Assembly (NCBI GenBank): GCA_018823125.1
Contig: JAHJIW010000005.1
Span: 1-64,000, forward strand
Reading direction: 5' to 3'
DNA: 64,000 nt
DNA from: Candidatus Margulisiibacteriota bacterium
Lineage (GTDB): Bacteria; Margulisbacteria; WOR-1; JAHJIW01
Below are positions 1-8,971 of the stretch, piece after piece. Numbering within the stretch: position 1 is the first letter of the stretch; the number at the start of each line of letters is the position of its first letter. The notes under the pieces were generated by a model, which did not search any database, was not told the DNA's origin, and saw only the letters and a program-made list of their open reading frames with translations. The position numbers and the translations under genes were made by a program.

Positions 1-1023
1 CCGATCTCAAATAATATAATAATAAATATTGATTATGTTGATATTGACCCGTTAAGAATTGCTCGTCACGTTGCGTTAGAGGCGGCGGGGGGAGTCAGTA
101 TGAGTTATCAGGTATCAGCCTGGCCGCTGCCTAGTCCCTTATGCGGATCATGCGCGGATATTATGTTTTTATTTGGGCCTTATTTCTACGAAAAGTATTT
201 AAGAAGCGGTGGTTTTTGTAATAATAGCATTATCTATAACGGGTATTTATCGGACTATTCGTTTAATCCAGCCAAAGAAAACGCAGAAAAACTCAGGCAA
301 AGCCTGGCAAAAAAAGGAGCCAAATTTATTATCTGCTATTTTGATGAAAACTCATCTGATTCGAAAATGAGTCTAATTCCCAATAATCGCAGTTCCTTTA
401 TCTATAAAAAGCTGTTTGACATGATAATCAACGATAATAATATTGGCTTGATTTGTAGTCCAAAGCGTCCCAAGACGTTAACTGAGAGGTTGCCGGAAAT
501 CAAAGACCTTATGGCAAAAGCCAAAGATACCGGACGATGTATATTTATGCCGGGTGAATATTTTACCGATAATTATCCCAATGAACCGGCCCAGGCTGCG
601 GACCTCGTGATTTCGTTATTGGTGGGGGGAACTGCTTCATTAGAAAGTGTGTTGGCGGGAAGTAGGGTGGTATATTTGGATTTAGAGGGATTTCATTCCC
701 TTCCTGAGTATCATTTTGGGAAAGGTAAAATTGTATTTGATGATCTTGATGAATTAATCGAAGCAATATATAAATTTAGAAATAATAAAGAATTATTTAA
801 TGATTTTGGCAATCGAGATCTGGTAACAGCGCTAAGCCGCAAGGATCCCTTTCAAGATGGCATGGCCGCTCAGCGTATGGGCCAATATATAAATTGGTTG
901 CTGCAAAAATTTAATGCAGGAGCTTCAAGAGAAGCGGCCCTGCTTTATGCCGATGAGCAGTATCGGAAGCAGTGGGGCGCCGCCAATGTTTTAAAAGGTG
1001 ATGTAAAAGTATGCGCGAAATAG
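1..1023 (+). CDS. Surface-carbohydrate transferase-like protein, 5' partial
   Basis: The frame is open from the first base, so the true start lies left of the window; the ATG at 100 is internal or a late alternative. About 340 residues are visible. Around residues 207-227 a glycine-rich segment (GGTASLESVLAGSRVVYLD) resembles the donor-nucleotide-binding region of GT-B folds in CDP-glycerol/polysialic-acid-type transferases, where a Thr/Ser-rich loop precedes 'E(A)xxxG.PVV'. No signal peptide or membrane segment is visible in the part seen. It overlaps the start of the next gene by 13 bases, so the two are probably co-translated; the neighbour has a similar C-terminal fold. A role in attaching or processing the nonulosonic-acid sugar made downstream is inferred from context only. 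The exact substrate cannot be read. Confidence 0.6.
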   Translation, partial: PISNNIIINIDYVDIDPLRIARHVALEAAGGVSMSYQVSAWPLPSPLCGSCADIMFLFGPYFYEKYLRSGGFCNNSIIYNGYLSDYSFNPAKENAEKLRQSLAKKGAKFIICYFDENSSDSKMSLIPNNRSSFIYKKLFDMIINDNNIGLICSPKRPKTLTERLPEIKDLMAKAKDTGRCIFMPGEYFTDNYPNEPAQAADLVISLLVGGTASLESVLAGSRVVYLDLEGFHSLPEYHFGKGKIVFDDLDELIEAIYKFRNNKELFNDFGNRDLVTALSRKDPFQDGMAAQRMGQYINWLLQKFNAGASREAALLYADEQYRKQWGAANVLKGDVKVCAK

Positions 1024-2831
1024 TAATAGCTTTTAATCCACAGGAATTGATGAATTATTTAAAGAATAATCCTAAAAGCTGTGGTTATATTAATTTAAGC
1101 TCTCAAAATATTGATCTGGAAACGATTTCGCAGTTAAAAGGGTTGAGGAAAATTAAATCACTGAGATCTGATAAAGCGGTAGTTGAAAAATACTTGAAGG
1201 AATATATTGCTTTGATGGGAAAATTAAGCGCAAAATATCATTCCTTGGGATGGTGGATATACAGTACTGCCTCCAAAGATTATCACGGCTCGCAATTATT
1301 CAATAATCTATTTGTATTTTATAGTTTAATCCAACAAATCGAGAATAACCCAGGAGATTCTATCGTCATTTTTGATCCGCCCAGGCAAATTATTTCATCA
1401 TTGCGAAAATATTGTAAAAATAGGAACCTGGACTTCAGATTATTACAAAATCATATTATGCAGCTATTTGCTGCGATTAAAAGAAAACTGCGGATGTTTA
1501 GATTAATGCAGATATTTATGTTTGATGAATGGAGAAAGATCTTTATTGCTAAATTGTATTTATCAAATAAATATCGAAACAAAAATTATCTCAAAAGCGA
1601 TGCTTATTATGTATTAAGAACCTGGCTTTTATTGAAAAACGCTCGCCTCCGCCCCTACGTAGATGAATATTTTGGTATGCTGCCCGAACATCTATTAAAA
1701 GCAAATAAGAAATTGATGATCATTGCTGGAATTATTGGAAACTATAAGGACGTAGTTAGGGAGATTGCAGCTAATGAGGCCTATGATATTTATCCCCAGG
1801 AATTCTTTTTGAAGTATCGCGATCCGCTCATGGCGGTGATAAAAAGTATTCATAATCGCATTAGAATTACAGAAAAGACGTATTTTATGGGGTTAGATGT
1901 TACGGATCTAATTAACAATACGTTGGATGAAGAACAAGAAAATATCTATACGTTGCGCAATTATATATATAACTATTATGTTAAAAGACTCTTGCAGCGG
2001 CATTTAATTGAAAGATACATTTTAACGCACGAAAACTACCCGTGGGAGAAAATCAGCATTGATACTTTGCGACGCCATTCTCCGCAAACACAAATTATTG
2101 GTTATCAGCATAGCGCGCTTTATCCAGCCCTGACCAATGTTTATCTATCTGATACCGAAAAAGAAACGATGCCTTTACCGGATCGAATTGTTACCTTGGG
2201 GAAGATTACCAAGGATTTTTTAATTAACCGCGGTAATTATGATGCAAATATGCTCCAGGCCGGCTGTGCGCTTCGATTCAATATCCACAATACTACTGAG
2301 AAAGTTGTGCAACCAAAAGTAAAGAATATCCTGGTAGTTTTAGGGTGTTTCCCGCGTGCAAAACTGATGATTGATTTTGTTGTAAATGCAATCGGAGGGG
2401 TAGAAAATTATACGATCAGGTTAAGGCCGCATCCGGCTTCTCCCATAGCAAAATATCGATATTATCTGCAACATGATATTGCTGATTATGCTAATGTTTC
2501 GGTTTCTAGTAATGAAGCTATCGCTGCAGACTTAAAATGGGCGGATGTGGTTGTTTATGATGTGAGCGCAGTAGGGCTAGAAGCCTTAAGCTGCGGGAAA
2601 CCGGTTATCCACTTAAAGTTTGAGGATCTATTAGATTTTGATTCACTGATCAATTGCGAATACTTAAAATGGGAAGCGGGTACTCCCGAAGAATTACGCA
2701 TGGCGCTTGAAAGCATAGCGATGCTTTCTAATGAAGAATACTTCGAACAAGTAAATAAAGCTAAGACTTATGTAAGTGAATATTTGCATGACGTTTCTGA
2801 GGAGAGGTTGAATGTTTTTTGTGAGAATTGA
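1011..2831 (+). CDS. Surface carbohydrate biosynthesis protein (CDP-glycerol/TIGR04326-like GT-B)
   Basis: This 606-residue protein begins at an ATG inside the end of the previous gene, with AAAGG upstream. Its C-terminal third carries an RPHP motif near residue 470 and, near 514-540, 'VVVYDVSAVGLEALSCGKPVIHL'. That pair is characteristic of GT-B enzymes of the CDP-glycerol glycerophosphotransferase/capsule-transferase type and of the TIGR04326 surface-carbohydrate family known from leptospiral LPS loci (family assignment from memory). The N-terminal 300 residues are Lys/Tyr-rich and show no motif I know. No membrane segments are evident, so it is likely cytoplasmic or peripheral. It sits directly before radical SAM and nonulosonate synthase genes, so transfer of a nonulosonate or related residue is a reasonable inference, not a demonstration. 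Confidence 0.6.
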   Translation: MREIVIAFNPQELMNYLKNNPKSCGYINLSSQNIDLETISQLKGLRKIKSLRSDKAVVEKYLKEYIALMGKLSAKYHSLGWWIYSTASKDYHGSQLFNNLFVFYSLIQQIENNPGDSIVIFDPPRQIISSLRKYCKNRNLDFRLLQNHIMQLFAAIKRKLRMFRLMQIFMFDEWRKIFIAKLYLSNKYRNKNYLKSDAYYVLRTWLLLKNARLRPYVDEYFGMLPEHLLKANKKLMIIAGIIGNYKDVVREIAANEAYDIYPQEFFLKYRDPLMAVIKSIHNRIRITEKTYFMGLDVTDLINNTLDEEQENIYTLRNYIYNYYVKRLLQRHLIERYILTHENYPWEKISIDTLRRHSPQTQIIGYQHSALYPALTNVYLSDTEKETMPLPDRIVTLGKITKDFLINRGNYDANMLQAGCALRFNIHNTTEKVVQPKVKNILVVLGCFPRAKLMIDFVVNAIGGVENYTIRLRPHPASPIAKYRYYLQHDIADYANVSVSSNEAIAADLKWADVVVYDVSAVGLEALSCGKPVIHLKFEDLLDFDSLINCEYLKWEAGTPEELRMALESIAMLSNEEYFEQVNKAKTYVSEYLHDVSEERLNVFCEN

Positions 2832-2842
2832 GGAGAGCGCTG

Positions 2843-3844
2843 ATGATAGATAAACTGGTAAATAAAGCTAGACTGGTCAAGGTAACTCCTGACTACTTTG
2901 AGATATTGGGAACCGATATGGAAGAAGATGCTAATCAGCTTTTTGGTGAAGCCTTTGCTGCTTACCGGGAAGCTTGGGTGAAGAATCCCAAAGAAAATAT
3001 CGTAAGCGATTTTCCGCTTCATTTGGATGTTGAGGTAACCAATACCTGTAATTTAAGATGCACCATGTGTCAAATTCCTTTTGGCAAAATGAAGCCAGGT
3101 AGTATGGATATTGAATTGTATAAGAAAATATTAGATGAGATAAAGCGAAATTCACTTCCTTCGATAAAGTTTAATTTCCGGGGTGAGCCCTTGATGCATT
3201 CCCGGATAGTTGAGTTTGTAAGATTAGCAAAGGAAGCCGGGGTGCTGGAAGTACAATTTAATAGTAATGGGGCATTGTTAAACGATGATTTATCCAAAGC
3301 TCTGATTGACGCCGGTTTGGACCGCATTAAATTTTCAATTGATGGGGTCACTCCAGAAGTTTATAACTCAATCAGAAAGGGGACCACCTACGATAAAACC
3401 ATTCCCCGAGTGCTAAGATTTATTGAGATCAGAAATGCATTGGGTAAAAAGTTGCCCAGCGTGCAGGTCCAAATGGTTTATATGGAATCCAATCATAACG
3501 AAGCCCAAAAATACATAGAATTTTGGCAAGCTAAGGCTAATCGTATCGGGTTTTCGCGTTATCGTAGCAGCCAAAATCGATTGGGCGAAAAGGAAAGTGT
3601 TCAAAAGCTTGGTAAAAGATTTCCTTGTCACCAGCTGTGGCAGAGAATGGTTGTACTATGGGATGGAACGGTCCTAATGTGCTGTGGTGATCACCATATG
3701 CAATGTCCAATTGGGGACATCCATGAATCTTCGCTGGCGGATATTTGGCATAGTAAGAAACTAAATAATATCCGGCGTTTACATCTAGAACACAAATTTG
3801 ACGATGTTCCGGCCTGTGTGGGGTGCGAGGTTAATTATTTATGA
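2843..3844 (+). CDS. Radical SAM/SPASM protein
   Basis: Radical SAM enzyme of 333 residues. The Cx3Cx2C cluster (CNLRCTMC) is at about residues 69-76, followed by the 'FRGEPL' glycine region and 'KFSIDG' strand. A C-terminal SPASM-like domain has Cys in CHQLW, MCCGDH, CPIGD and CVGC, for one or two auxiliary Fe-S clusters. The start is set at ATG 2843 because AGGAGA lies 6 bases upstream; the in-frame TTG at 2828 lies before that site and is unlikely. The end overlaps the next ATG (ATGA). SPASM proteins in polysaccharide loci are usually uncharacterised sugar- or peptide-modifying enzymes. Here it precedes a divergent NeuB homologue, so modification of that sugar or of its acceptor is possible. 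Substrate unknown. Confidence 0.8.
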   Translation: MIDKLVNKARLVKVTPDYFEILGTDMEEDANQLFGEAFAAYREAWVKNPKENIVSDFPLHLDVEVTNTCNLRCTMCQIPFGKMKPGSMDIELYKKILDEIKRNSLPSIKFNFRGEPLMHSRIVEFVRLAKEAGVLEVQFNSNGALLNDDLSKALIDAGLDRIKFSIDGVTPEVYNSIRKGTTYDKTIPRVLRFIEIRNALGKKLPSVQVQMVYMESNHNEAQKYIEFWQAKANRIGFSRYRSSQNRLGEKESVQKLGKRFPCHQLWQRMVVLWDGTVLMCCGDHHMQCPIGDIHESSLADIWHSKKLNNIRRLHLEHKFDDVPACVGCEVNYL

Positions 3845-4854
3845 GGCGAAATAATAAAAGTAAACCGTCAATATTTCCTCTGCTAATTGCAGAAGTTGCC
3901 AATTGTCATGGAGGGAGCAAGCAATATATTGAGCAGTTGGTTGCTCAATTATTGAAAACTAAAGTTGACGCAATAAAATTTCAGCCGATTATCGCTCGAG
4001 AATTTATGTCTTTTCAACATAGCATGTTTAAGGTATTCAAATCGCTGGAATTTTCTCGGAGAACCTGGCAACAATTAGGGAAAAGAGTTAAAAAATCTGG
4101 GAAAAAGCTGCTTTTTGATGTTTATGGGGAAGTTTCCTTAAAGTTTGCGTTGGAGGCAGGGGCGGATATCCTTAAGATTCATGCCATGGATTTTGATAAT
4201 TTTGATTTTATAAAAACGGTTCTTAAACATAAAAAACCGTTGATTATTTCGACTGGAGGGGCAACTATAGACGAGATTGATCAAGTGATGAAGGTTACAA
4301 AAGGGCATCCGATTTGTTTGATGGTTGGGTTTCAAAATTTCCCTACTCCTGCAACTGAGGCAAATCTGGACCGGATCGACCTTTTGAAAAAAAGATTTGG
4401 ATGTCCGATAGGATTTATGGATCATGTTGGTAATGACAGTGTATTTGCTATGGTGCTGCCTTGTTTGGCACTGCTGCGCGGTGCTTCTACAATCGAAAAA
4501 CACGTTTATTTAAAAACACGGAAAACAAAATATGATTGGCAATCAGCATTAGATCCTAAGGCGATTGACGACTTAGCTGTTCTTTTGCGTAACACTTTGG
4601 ATGCCAAGGGCAAAGATAAATATGTACTTAGTAAACTGGAGAATAATTATAGAGAAAAATACCGCAAAAATGCGGTGGCAAAAAGAGATTTATCAAAAGG
4701 TAAAAAAGTTAAGGCTGGCGATATTGAATTTCTAAGAGGTGAGTTTTCTAAGAAGCAGACCCCAATTTATCGCAAAGATATGCCCGGCTTGTTATCTAAA
4801 GGGTTGAAACGCAAGGTAGTTGCCGGCCAGACGTTAGTTAAGGAGATGTTTTAA
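3841..4854 (+). CDS. Divergent nonulosonic-acid synthase (NeuB family, with SAF domain)
   Basis: NeuB-type PEP-condensing synthase, 337 residues: TIM barrel to about residue 270, then a C-terminal antifreeze-like SAF domain (KGKKVKAGDIEFLR, GLKRKVVAGQTL). The first strand reads IAEVANCHGG, followed by DAIKFQP. The two probable metal-ligand histidines of the family are kept, in 'GFMDHVGND' and 'STIEKHVYL'. The usual 'GYSDHT' and the Asp/His/Ser-rich substrate loop are changed ('YDWQSALDPKAID'). The reaction should still be aldol-type condensation of PEP with a six-carbon N-acyl sugar, but the substrate may differ from that of the canonical paralogue 750 bases downstream. It overlaps both neighbours (ATGA and TAATG). 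Being a duplicate with altered substrate motifs makes it one of the more interesting genes here. Confidence 0.78.
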   Translation: MRRNNKSKPSIFPLLIAEVANCHGGSKQYIEQLVAQLLKTKVDAIKFQPIIAREFMSFQHSMFKVFKSLEFSRRTWQQLGKRVKKSGKKLLFDVYGEVSLKFALEAGADILKIHAMDFDNFDFIKTVLKHKKPLIISTGGATIDEIDQVMKVTKGHPICLMVGFQNFPTPATEANLDRIDLLKKRFGCPIGFMDHVGNDSVFAMVLPCLALLRGASTIEKHVYLKTRKTKYDWQSALDPKAIDDLAVLLRNTLDAKGKDKYVLSKLENNYREKYRKNAVAKRDLSKGKKVKAGDIEFLRGEFSKKQTPIYRKDMPGLLSKGLKRKVVAGQTLVKEMF

Positions 4855-5594
4855 TGAAAGAGATTGTAGGGTTAGTGGCAGTAAGAACTGAATCAACTCG
4901 GTTGCCAAATAAGGCTTTTCGTTTGCTGAACGGCAAGCCTTTGCTTGAGGTATTGATTGACAGGTTAGCTGAGACGCCGTATCTCGATGATTTTGTTATC
5001 TGTACCACCCAAAGTTCAGCGGATGATAAAATTGAAAATTTCTGCAAAGAAAAACAGGTAAAATGTTATCGTGGTGAGGTCAAGAATGTTCTCGGCCGGT
5101 TTATTGGTGCTTCTGCAATGGTCCCTTCAGAATATGTGGTGCGGATTACCGGAGATAATCCTTTATCAGATTTTTATAATATGCATCAGTGTTTCGAATA
5201 TTTAAAATCAAAAAAAGCTGATTATTCACGGCCGGAAGGCGTGCCGCTGGGAACCGCTTGTGAAGTTATTCTAACCAAAGCCTTGCATGAATTAGATGAC
5301 AAGTCATTGGCGCATGATCTGTCCGAATACATGACTTATTTTTTTGAATTGGCTCCTTTTATCAAAGATGATTTGTACCAGGTTGAAGATCAATATAATT
5401 TTCCGGATTTGAGATTAACTGTTGATTATGAAAAGGATCTTTTATTTATTCAGGAAATCGTAAAGCATTTCAACGGGAAGATTCCCGCTTTGTCGGAGAT
5501 CGTCTCTTATTGCCGGTCGCTTCCAGACTATCCAAAAGTAAAAAGCGACGCGGCTATGGAAGCAGAAATAAAAAGCAAAATTATCTTTAAGTAA
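4854..5594 (+). CDS. spsF: SpsF/acylneuraminate cytidylyltransferase-like protein
   Basis: Cytidylyltransferase-fold protein of 246 residues related to SpsF and CMP-KDO/CMP-sialate synthetases. The N-terminus has a nucleotide loop (VAVRTESTRLPNKAFRLLNGKPLLE), then 'VICTTQSSADDKIENFC', 'RGEVKNVLGRF', and the metal-binding 'RITGDNPLSD' near residue 100. The start codon shares its A with the preceding TAA. Being sandwiched between two NeuB-family synthases, as in spsE-spsF pairs, it probably activates the acid made by one of them as a CMP-sugar. The family also contains members of unknown reaction, so the exact nucleotide and sugar are inferred. Confidence 0.72.
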   Translation: MKEIVGLVAVRTESTRLPNKAFRLLNGKPLLEVLIDRLAETPYLDDFVICTTQSSADDKIENFCKEKQVKCYRGEVKNVLGRFIGASAMVPSEYVVRITGDNPLSDFYNMHQCFEYLKSKKADYSRPEGVPLGTACEVILTKALHELDDKSLAHDLSEYMTYFFELAPFIKDDLYQVEDQYNFPDLRLTVDYEKDLLFIQEIVKHFNGKIPALSEIVSYCRSLPDYPKVKSDAAMEAEIKSKIIFK

Positions 5595-5607
5595 TAGGGG
5601 GATAGCT

Positions 5608-6669
5608 ATGGAAAAGGAAATTAATCTGGGCAATGGCGTTAAATTAGGAGGCGAAAATCATTGTGTCATTTTGCTGGATGCTGGAGTAAATCATAACAAT
5701 GACGTTGCGCGTGCCAAACTGCTGATGAAGACGGCCAAAGATGGTGGTGCAGATGCCATTAAATTTCAAACCTACACGGCGGGCGGGATTAGCACCCGTA
5801 AAGCCCCGCGCTATTGGGATCCCAAGCTGGATACCGATGGTGGCGGGAGTCAGTATGACATGTTCAAGAAAGTCGATGCTTTACCCAAAGCAGCATATTA
5901 CGAACTAAAAGATTATGCTAAAAAGTTAAAAATTGCATTTACATCTTCTCCATTTGACATGGAAAGTGCCCGGTTTTTGATTGAGTTAGACGTTGATTTT
6001 TATAAAATTGCTTCGGCCGAAGTGACTAATCTGGAAATGATCCAGTTGGTGGCAGAAACCGGTAAACCAATCATTCTTTCGACCGGGGCCTGTACCATTG
6101 ATGAAGTTAAGGAAGCCCTGCAAGTAATTTTTAAAACTGGGAATCGGCAGGTTGCTTTACAGCACTGTGTTTTAAGTTATCCCTGCAAAGATGAAGATGC
6201 CAATTTAGCGAAAATGACTAAGCTTAAACAGTTATTTCCTGATCTTCCGGTTGGTTATTCGGATCATACCTTAGGTACTAAGATTCCGTTAGCGGCCATT
6301 GCCCTGGGTGCCAAGTCTATTGAAAAGCATTATACCGTTGATAAGAGTTTGCCAGACAGTCCAGACCACGGATTGTCGCTCAGCGCAGATGAGCTGCCCG
6401 GTTTTATCCATGATGCGCGGCAGGTGGAAGCTTCGATCGGAGTTTATCATGATGGTTTTTATCAGGCAGAAGAAAAAGCTTGTCAGTATGCGCGCAAAAG
6501 TATTGTGGCGGTAAAGCCCATTCGCAAAGGAACTAAAATTACGGCTGAGATGCTTTCCTGTAAGCGACCTGGAACTGGAATCTACCCAAAGTTTTTAAAA
6601 CAAGTGGTGGGTAAAGAAGCCAAAATCGATATCGCTGAGGATGCAATCTTGCAGTGGGATATGGTATAG
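5608..6669 (+). CDS. neuB: N-acetylneuraminate/legionaminate synthase (NeuB/SpsE family)
   Basis: Canonical NeuB-family synthase, 353 residues, preceded by a GGGGG ribosome site. Motifs in order: DAGVNHNNDVARAK, DAIKFQTY, TSSPFDMESA, DFYKIASAE, KPIILSTGA, LQHCVLSYP, GYSDHTLG and SIEKHYTVDK, then a 'PDSPDHGLSL' substrate loop and a C-terminal SAF domain from about residue 285. The two metal-binding histidines (SDH, EKH) are present. It condenses PEP with an N-acetylmannosamine-like or 2,4-diacetamido-6-deoxy sugar to give a nine-carbon acid in the cytoplasm. The adjacent LegB-type dehydratase and GDP-sugar-type nucleotidyltransferase favour legionaminic-type over neuraminic acid, but the sequence alone does not separate LegI, PseI and NeuB. 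Confidence 0.88.
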   Translation: MEKEINLGNGVKLGGENHCVILLDAGVNHNNDVARAKLLMKTAKDGGADAIKFQTYTAGGISTRKAPRYWDPKLDTDGGGSQYDMFKKVDALPKAAYYELKDYAKKLKIAFTSSPFDMESARFLIELDVDFYKIASAEVTNLEMIQLVAETGKPIILSTGACTIDEVKEALQVIFKTGNRQVALQHCVLSYPCKDEDANLAKMTKLKQLFPDLPVGYSDHTLGTKIPLAAIALGAKSIEKHYTVDKSLPDSPDHGLSLSADELPGFIHDARQVEASIGVYHDGFYQAEEKACQYARKSIVAVKPIRKGTKITAEMLSCKRPGTGIYPKFLKQVVGKEAKIDIAEDAILQWDMV

Positions 6670-6670
6670 G

Positions 6671-7393
6671 ATGAAAGTCAGTGTAATTATTGCCAGTTAT
6701 AAATATGGAAGGTACTTGAAGGCGGCAATTGAAAGTGCGCTTAATCAAAGTTTTGATTCTGCACTGTATGAAATTATTGTTGTTTATCGGGAATCGGGGG
6801 ATGAAACGGTTGCCATACTGGAAGAATATAAGAAGACACCTAATTTCTGTATTATCAAGCAGGCTGGCAAGGGCCTGGCCAATGCGAGTAACCTGGGAAT
6901 AAAAAACGCTTCGGGAGAATATATTATTAGATTAGATGCGGATGATATATTTTATGAAAATATTTTAGCCGAAGAAGCTAAGGTCTTAGATTCTAATCCG
7001 GAAGTGGATTTCGTCTACCCGGATTATGTTTATTATGTTGAAAAAGAAAATAAGCGTATCCGGAAATATTTGCCGGATTTTGATAAGCAAGAACTTATTG
7101 GTCGCGGGGACTTTTTAAGCGGAGGCACCATGTACCGGAGGACGCTTTTTGATAAGGTAGGATACTATGATGAAACGTTGCAGACGTTAGAAAGCTATGA
7201 ATATATTTTAAGGCTGATCCATCATAATATTCGCGGCTATCACGTAGCACTTCCGTTATTTGAATATCGGTTGCATGAAAATAGTATGAGTCAAGATGTT
7301 GCATTAGGTGAGCAGACGGGCAAAATGATTGCCAATAAATTCGGGGTGAACTATACGATCGGGGAACATCATCCCAGAAGGATAGAGATATAA
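6671..7393 (+). CDS. Family 2 glycosyltransferase
   Basis: GT-A glycosyltransferase of 240 residues. The start chosen is ATG 6671, one base after the previous stop; an in-frame extension back to 6641 would only run into the upstream gene. The N-terminus (VSVIIASYKYGRYLKAAIESALNQSF) is typical of GT2, and the metal/nucleotide motif is 'RLDADDIFYEN' near residue 95. 'SGGTMYRRTLFDKVGYYDETL' matches the GT2 acceptor-side region. No membrane segments. It sits inside the nonulosonate operon, so it may add a hexose next to that sugar; the donor cannot be deduced. Confidence 0.85.
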   Translation: MKVSVIIASYKYGRYLKAAIESALNQSFDSALYEIIVVYRESGDETVAILEEYKKTPNFCIIKQAGKGLANASNLGIKNASGEYIIRLDADDIFYENILAEEAKVLDSNPEVDFVYPDYVYYVEKENKRIRKYLPDFDKQELIGRGDFLSGGTMYRRTLFDKVGYYDETLQTLESYEYILRLIHHNIRGYHVALPLFEYRLHENSMSQDVALGEQTGKMIANKFGVNYTIGEHHPRRIEI

Positions 7394-7395
7394 CC

Positions 7396-8106
7396 ATGAA
7401 AAAAGCAGTGATTATGGCAGGTGGAGAAGGGATCAGGTTGCGTCCTTTGACCTACGCGTTACCCAAACCGCTCTTGCCGATCGGTTCGTATACCGCGATC
7501 GAATACGTAATAAAAATGTTGGCGGAAAATGGCGTAGGGGAAGTATTTATTTTGGTTCATTATCAGCATCAGAAATTCGAAGTCTGTTTAGCGTATCAGA
7601 AAAAGTATGGCATAAAAATTAAATTGGTTAAAGAGGAAAGTAAATTGGGTACATTTGGTGGGTTGATCCATATCAAAAAGGAGTTAACTGATCCATTTTT
7701 GATTATCAATTCTGATATTATTACCCGCCTGGATGTAAAGGATATGTTTCGGGTCCACGATCAAAAAAATGCGGTTTGCACCTTAGGCGTTAGGAATTTT
7801 GCGCAAAAGGTGCCTTACGGAGTAGTCGAACTTGATAAAGATGATAATTTTATCGGTGTGGTGGAAAAACCGGTTAACAATTATTTAATTAGTGCCGGTA
7901 TTAATATTTTTTCGCCGGACGCCCTTAGTTATCTGGATGGCAAAAAATTAGATGTGCCGCAGGTAGTAGAACGTTTAAGCAGTGAAGGTAAAAAAATTGG
8001 GGTTTATAAAATTGATCGACCGTGGCTGGATATCGGACAGGCCAAAGATTATGAAAAAGCGATCGAGTTGTTAGAAATGGTGGAGGACCAAAATGACCAG
8101 GCCTAA
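7396..8106 (+). CDS. Sugar-1-phosphate nucleotidyltransferase (PtmE/GDP-sugar type)
   Basis: Nucleotidyltransferase of 236 residues with the signature MAGGEGIRLRPLTYALPKPLLPIG at residues 8-31, the Mg-binding 'INSDI' near 110, 'VPYGVVELD' and 'VEKPV', and a terminal 'PWLDIGQAKDYEKA'. This layout resembles the catalytic half of PtmE/LegE, which makes GDP-GlcN for legionaminic acid, without its CBS domains. RmlA- or mannose-1-P guanylyltransferase-type activity is an alternative. It overlaps the following SDR gene by 14 bases, showing tight coupling. In a locus with LegB and NeuB homologues, supplying the GDP-amino-sugar precursor is the most economical role, but this is inference. Confidence 0.78.
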   Translation: MKKAVIMAGGEGIRLRPLTYALPKPLLPIGSYTAIEYVIKMLAENGVGEVFILVHYQHQKFEVCLAYQKKYGIKIKLVKEESKLGTFGGLIHIKKELTDPFLIINSDIITRLDVKDMFRVHDQKNAVCTLGVRNFAQKVPYGVVELDKDDNFIGVVEKPVNNYLISAGINIFSPDALSYLDGKKLDVPQVVERLSSEGKKIGVYKIDRPWLDIGQAKDYEKAIELLEMVEDQNDQA

Positions 8107-8971
8107 TAAAATTCTGGTGACCGGGTCATCCGGATTTATCGGTAAATATTTTATCAATAAACTAAAGTCAGAAAATATCGAATTCGTTGAATGCGATTTA
8201 GCTTTAGGTACGGATATCTTGGATTTAGATGCGGTTTTAGCGCTTCCACCAGTGGATACGGTGGTACATTTAGCCGCGAATACCAACGTGCAGGAAGCTT
8301 TTAAAAATCCATATGGTTTATATCATGATAATATTTTAGGGACCTTAAATGTTTTGGAATATTGTCGACAAAAAAAAGTTAAGCGGATCGTGTTTTCTAG
8401 TTCCTACGTTTACGGAAAACCGCAATACTTACCGGTTGATGAAAAGCATCCGATTGAGATTGATAATCCGTACGGCAGAAGTAAGCTGATTGGCGAATCA
8501 TTGGTTTCTGCGTTCAGTAAGGATAATAATATGGATGCGGTGATTTTAAGGAACTTTAATATTTTTGGCGCTCATCAAAACTCCCGGTTTTTGATTGCAA
8601 CTATTTTAGATCAGTTGTTTTCAGATGCTAAAGAGATTAGCTTAAAAGATTTGTCTCCCAAACGAGATTTTATTTATATAAAAGATATTATTGACGCATT
8701 TTTTGTTAGTTGTCAGCTTGAATCTTTAAAGGGCATTAATATTTTTAATCTGGGAATTGGGCAGTCGTATTCGGTTGAAGAGGTTCTGGCGTTAGTTTTT
8801 AAAGTAAGTGGGGTCCGTAAACCCGTTGTGGGATTAGGGGTTTCCAGAAGAAACGAGATTCCAGATACGGTAGCTGATATTAAACAAGCCAAAGAGCAAT
8901 TGGGTTGGCAACCGAGTTTCACTTTTGAAGAGGGACTTAAAGACATGCTTAAAATTGAGGGGCGGATTTAA
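8093..8971 (+). CDS. NAD-dependent sugar epimerase/dehydratase (extended SDR)
   Basis: Extended short-chain dehydrogenase, 292 residues. The Rossmann motif is VTGSSGFIGKYF (about residues 9-20), with 'VVHLAANTNV' and the catalytic triad in 'SSSYVYG' and 'NPYGRSK'. The C-terminus 'AKEQLGWQPSFTFEEGLKDML' is typical of UDP-hexose 4-epimerases and related decarboxylases/dehydratases. It overlaps the nucleotidyltransferase gene and ends immediately before the cytidylyltransferase gene (stop and start adjacent). A step in making the amino-sugar precursor of the nonulosonate is likely from context; the precise reaction is not determinable. Confidence 0.82.
   Translation: MTRPNKILVTGSSGFIGKYFINKLKSENIEFVECDLALGTDILDLDAVLALPPVDTVVHLAANTNVQEAFKNPYGLYHDNILGTLNVLEYCRQKKVKRIVFSSSYVYGKPQYLPVDEKHPIEIDNPYGRSKLIGESLVSAFSKDNNMDAVILRNFNIFGAHQNSRFLIATILDQLFSDAKEISLKDLSPKRDFIYIKDIIDAFFVSCQLESLKGINIFNLGIGQSYSVEEVLALVFKVSGVRKPVVGLGVSRRNEIPDTVADIKQAKEQLGWQPSFTFEEGLKDMLKIEGRI

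Noticed and set aside
8093-8971. Assigning this SDR as RmlB or GalE
   Set aside because: Motifs are generic for extended SDRs; nothing fixes the substrate.
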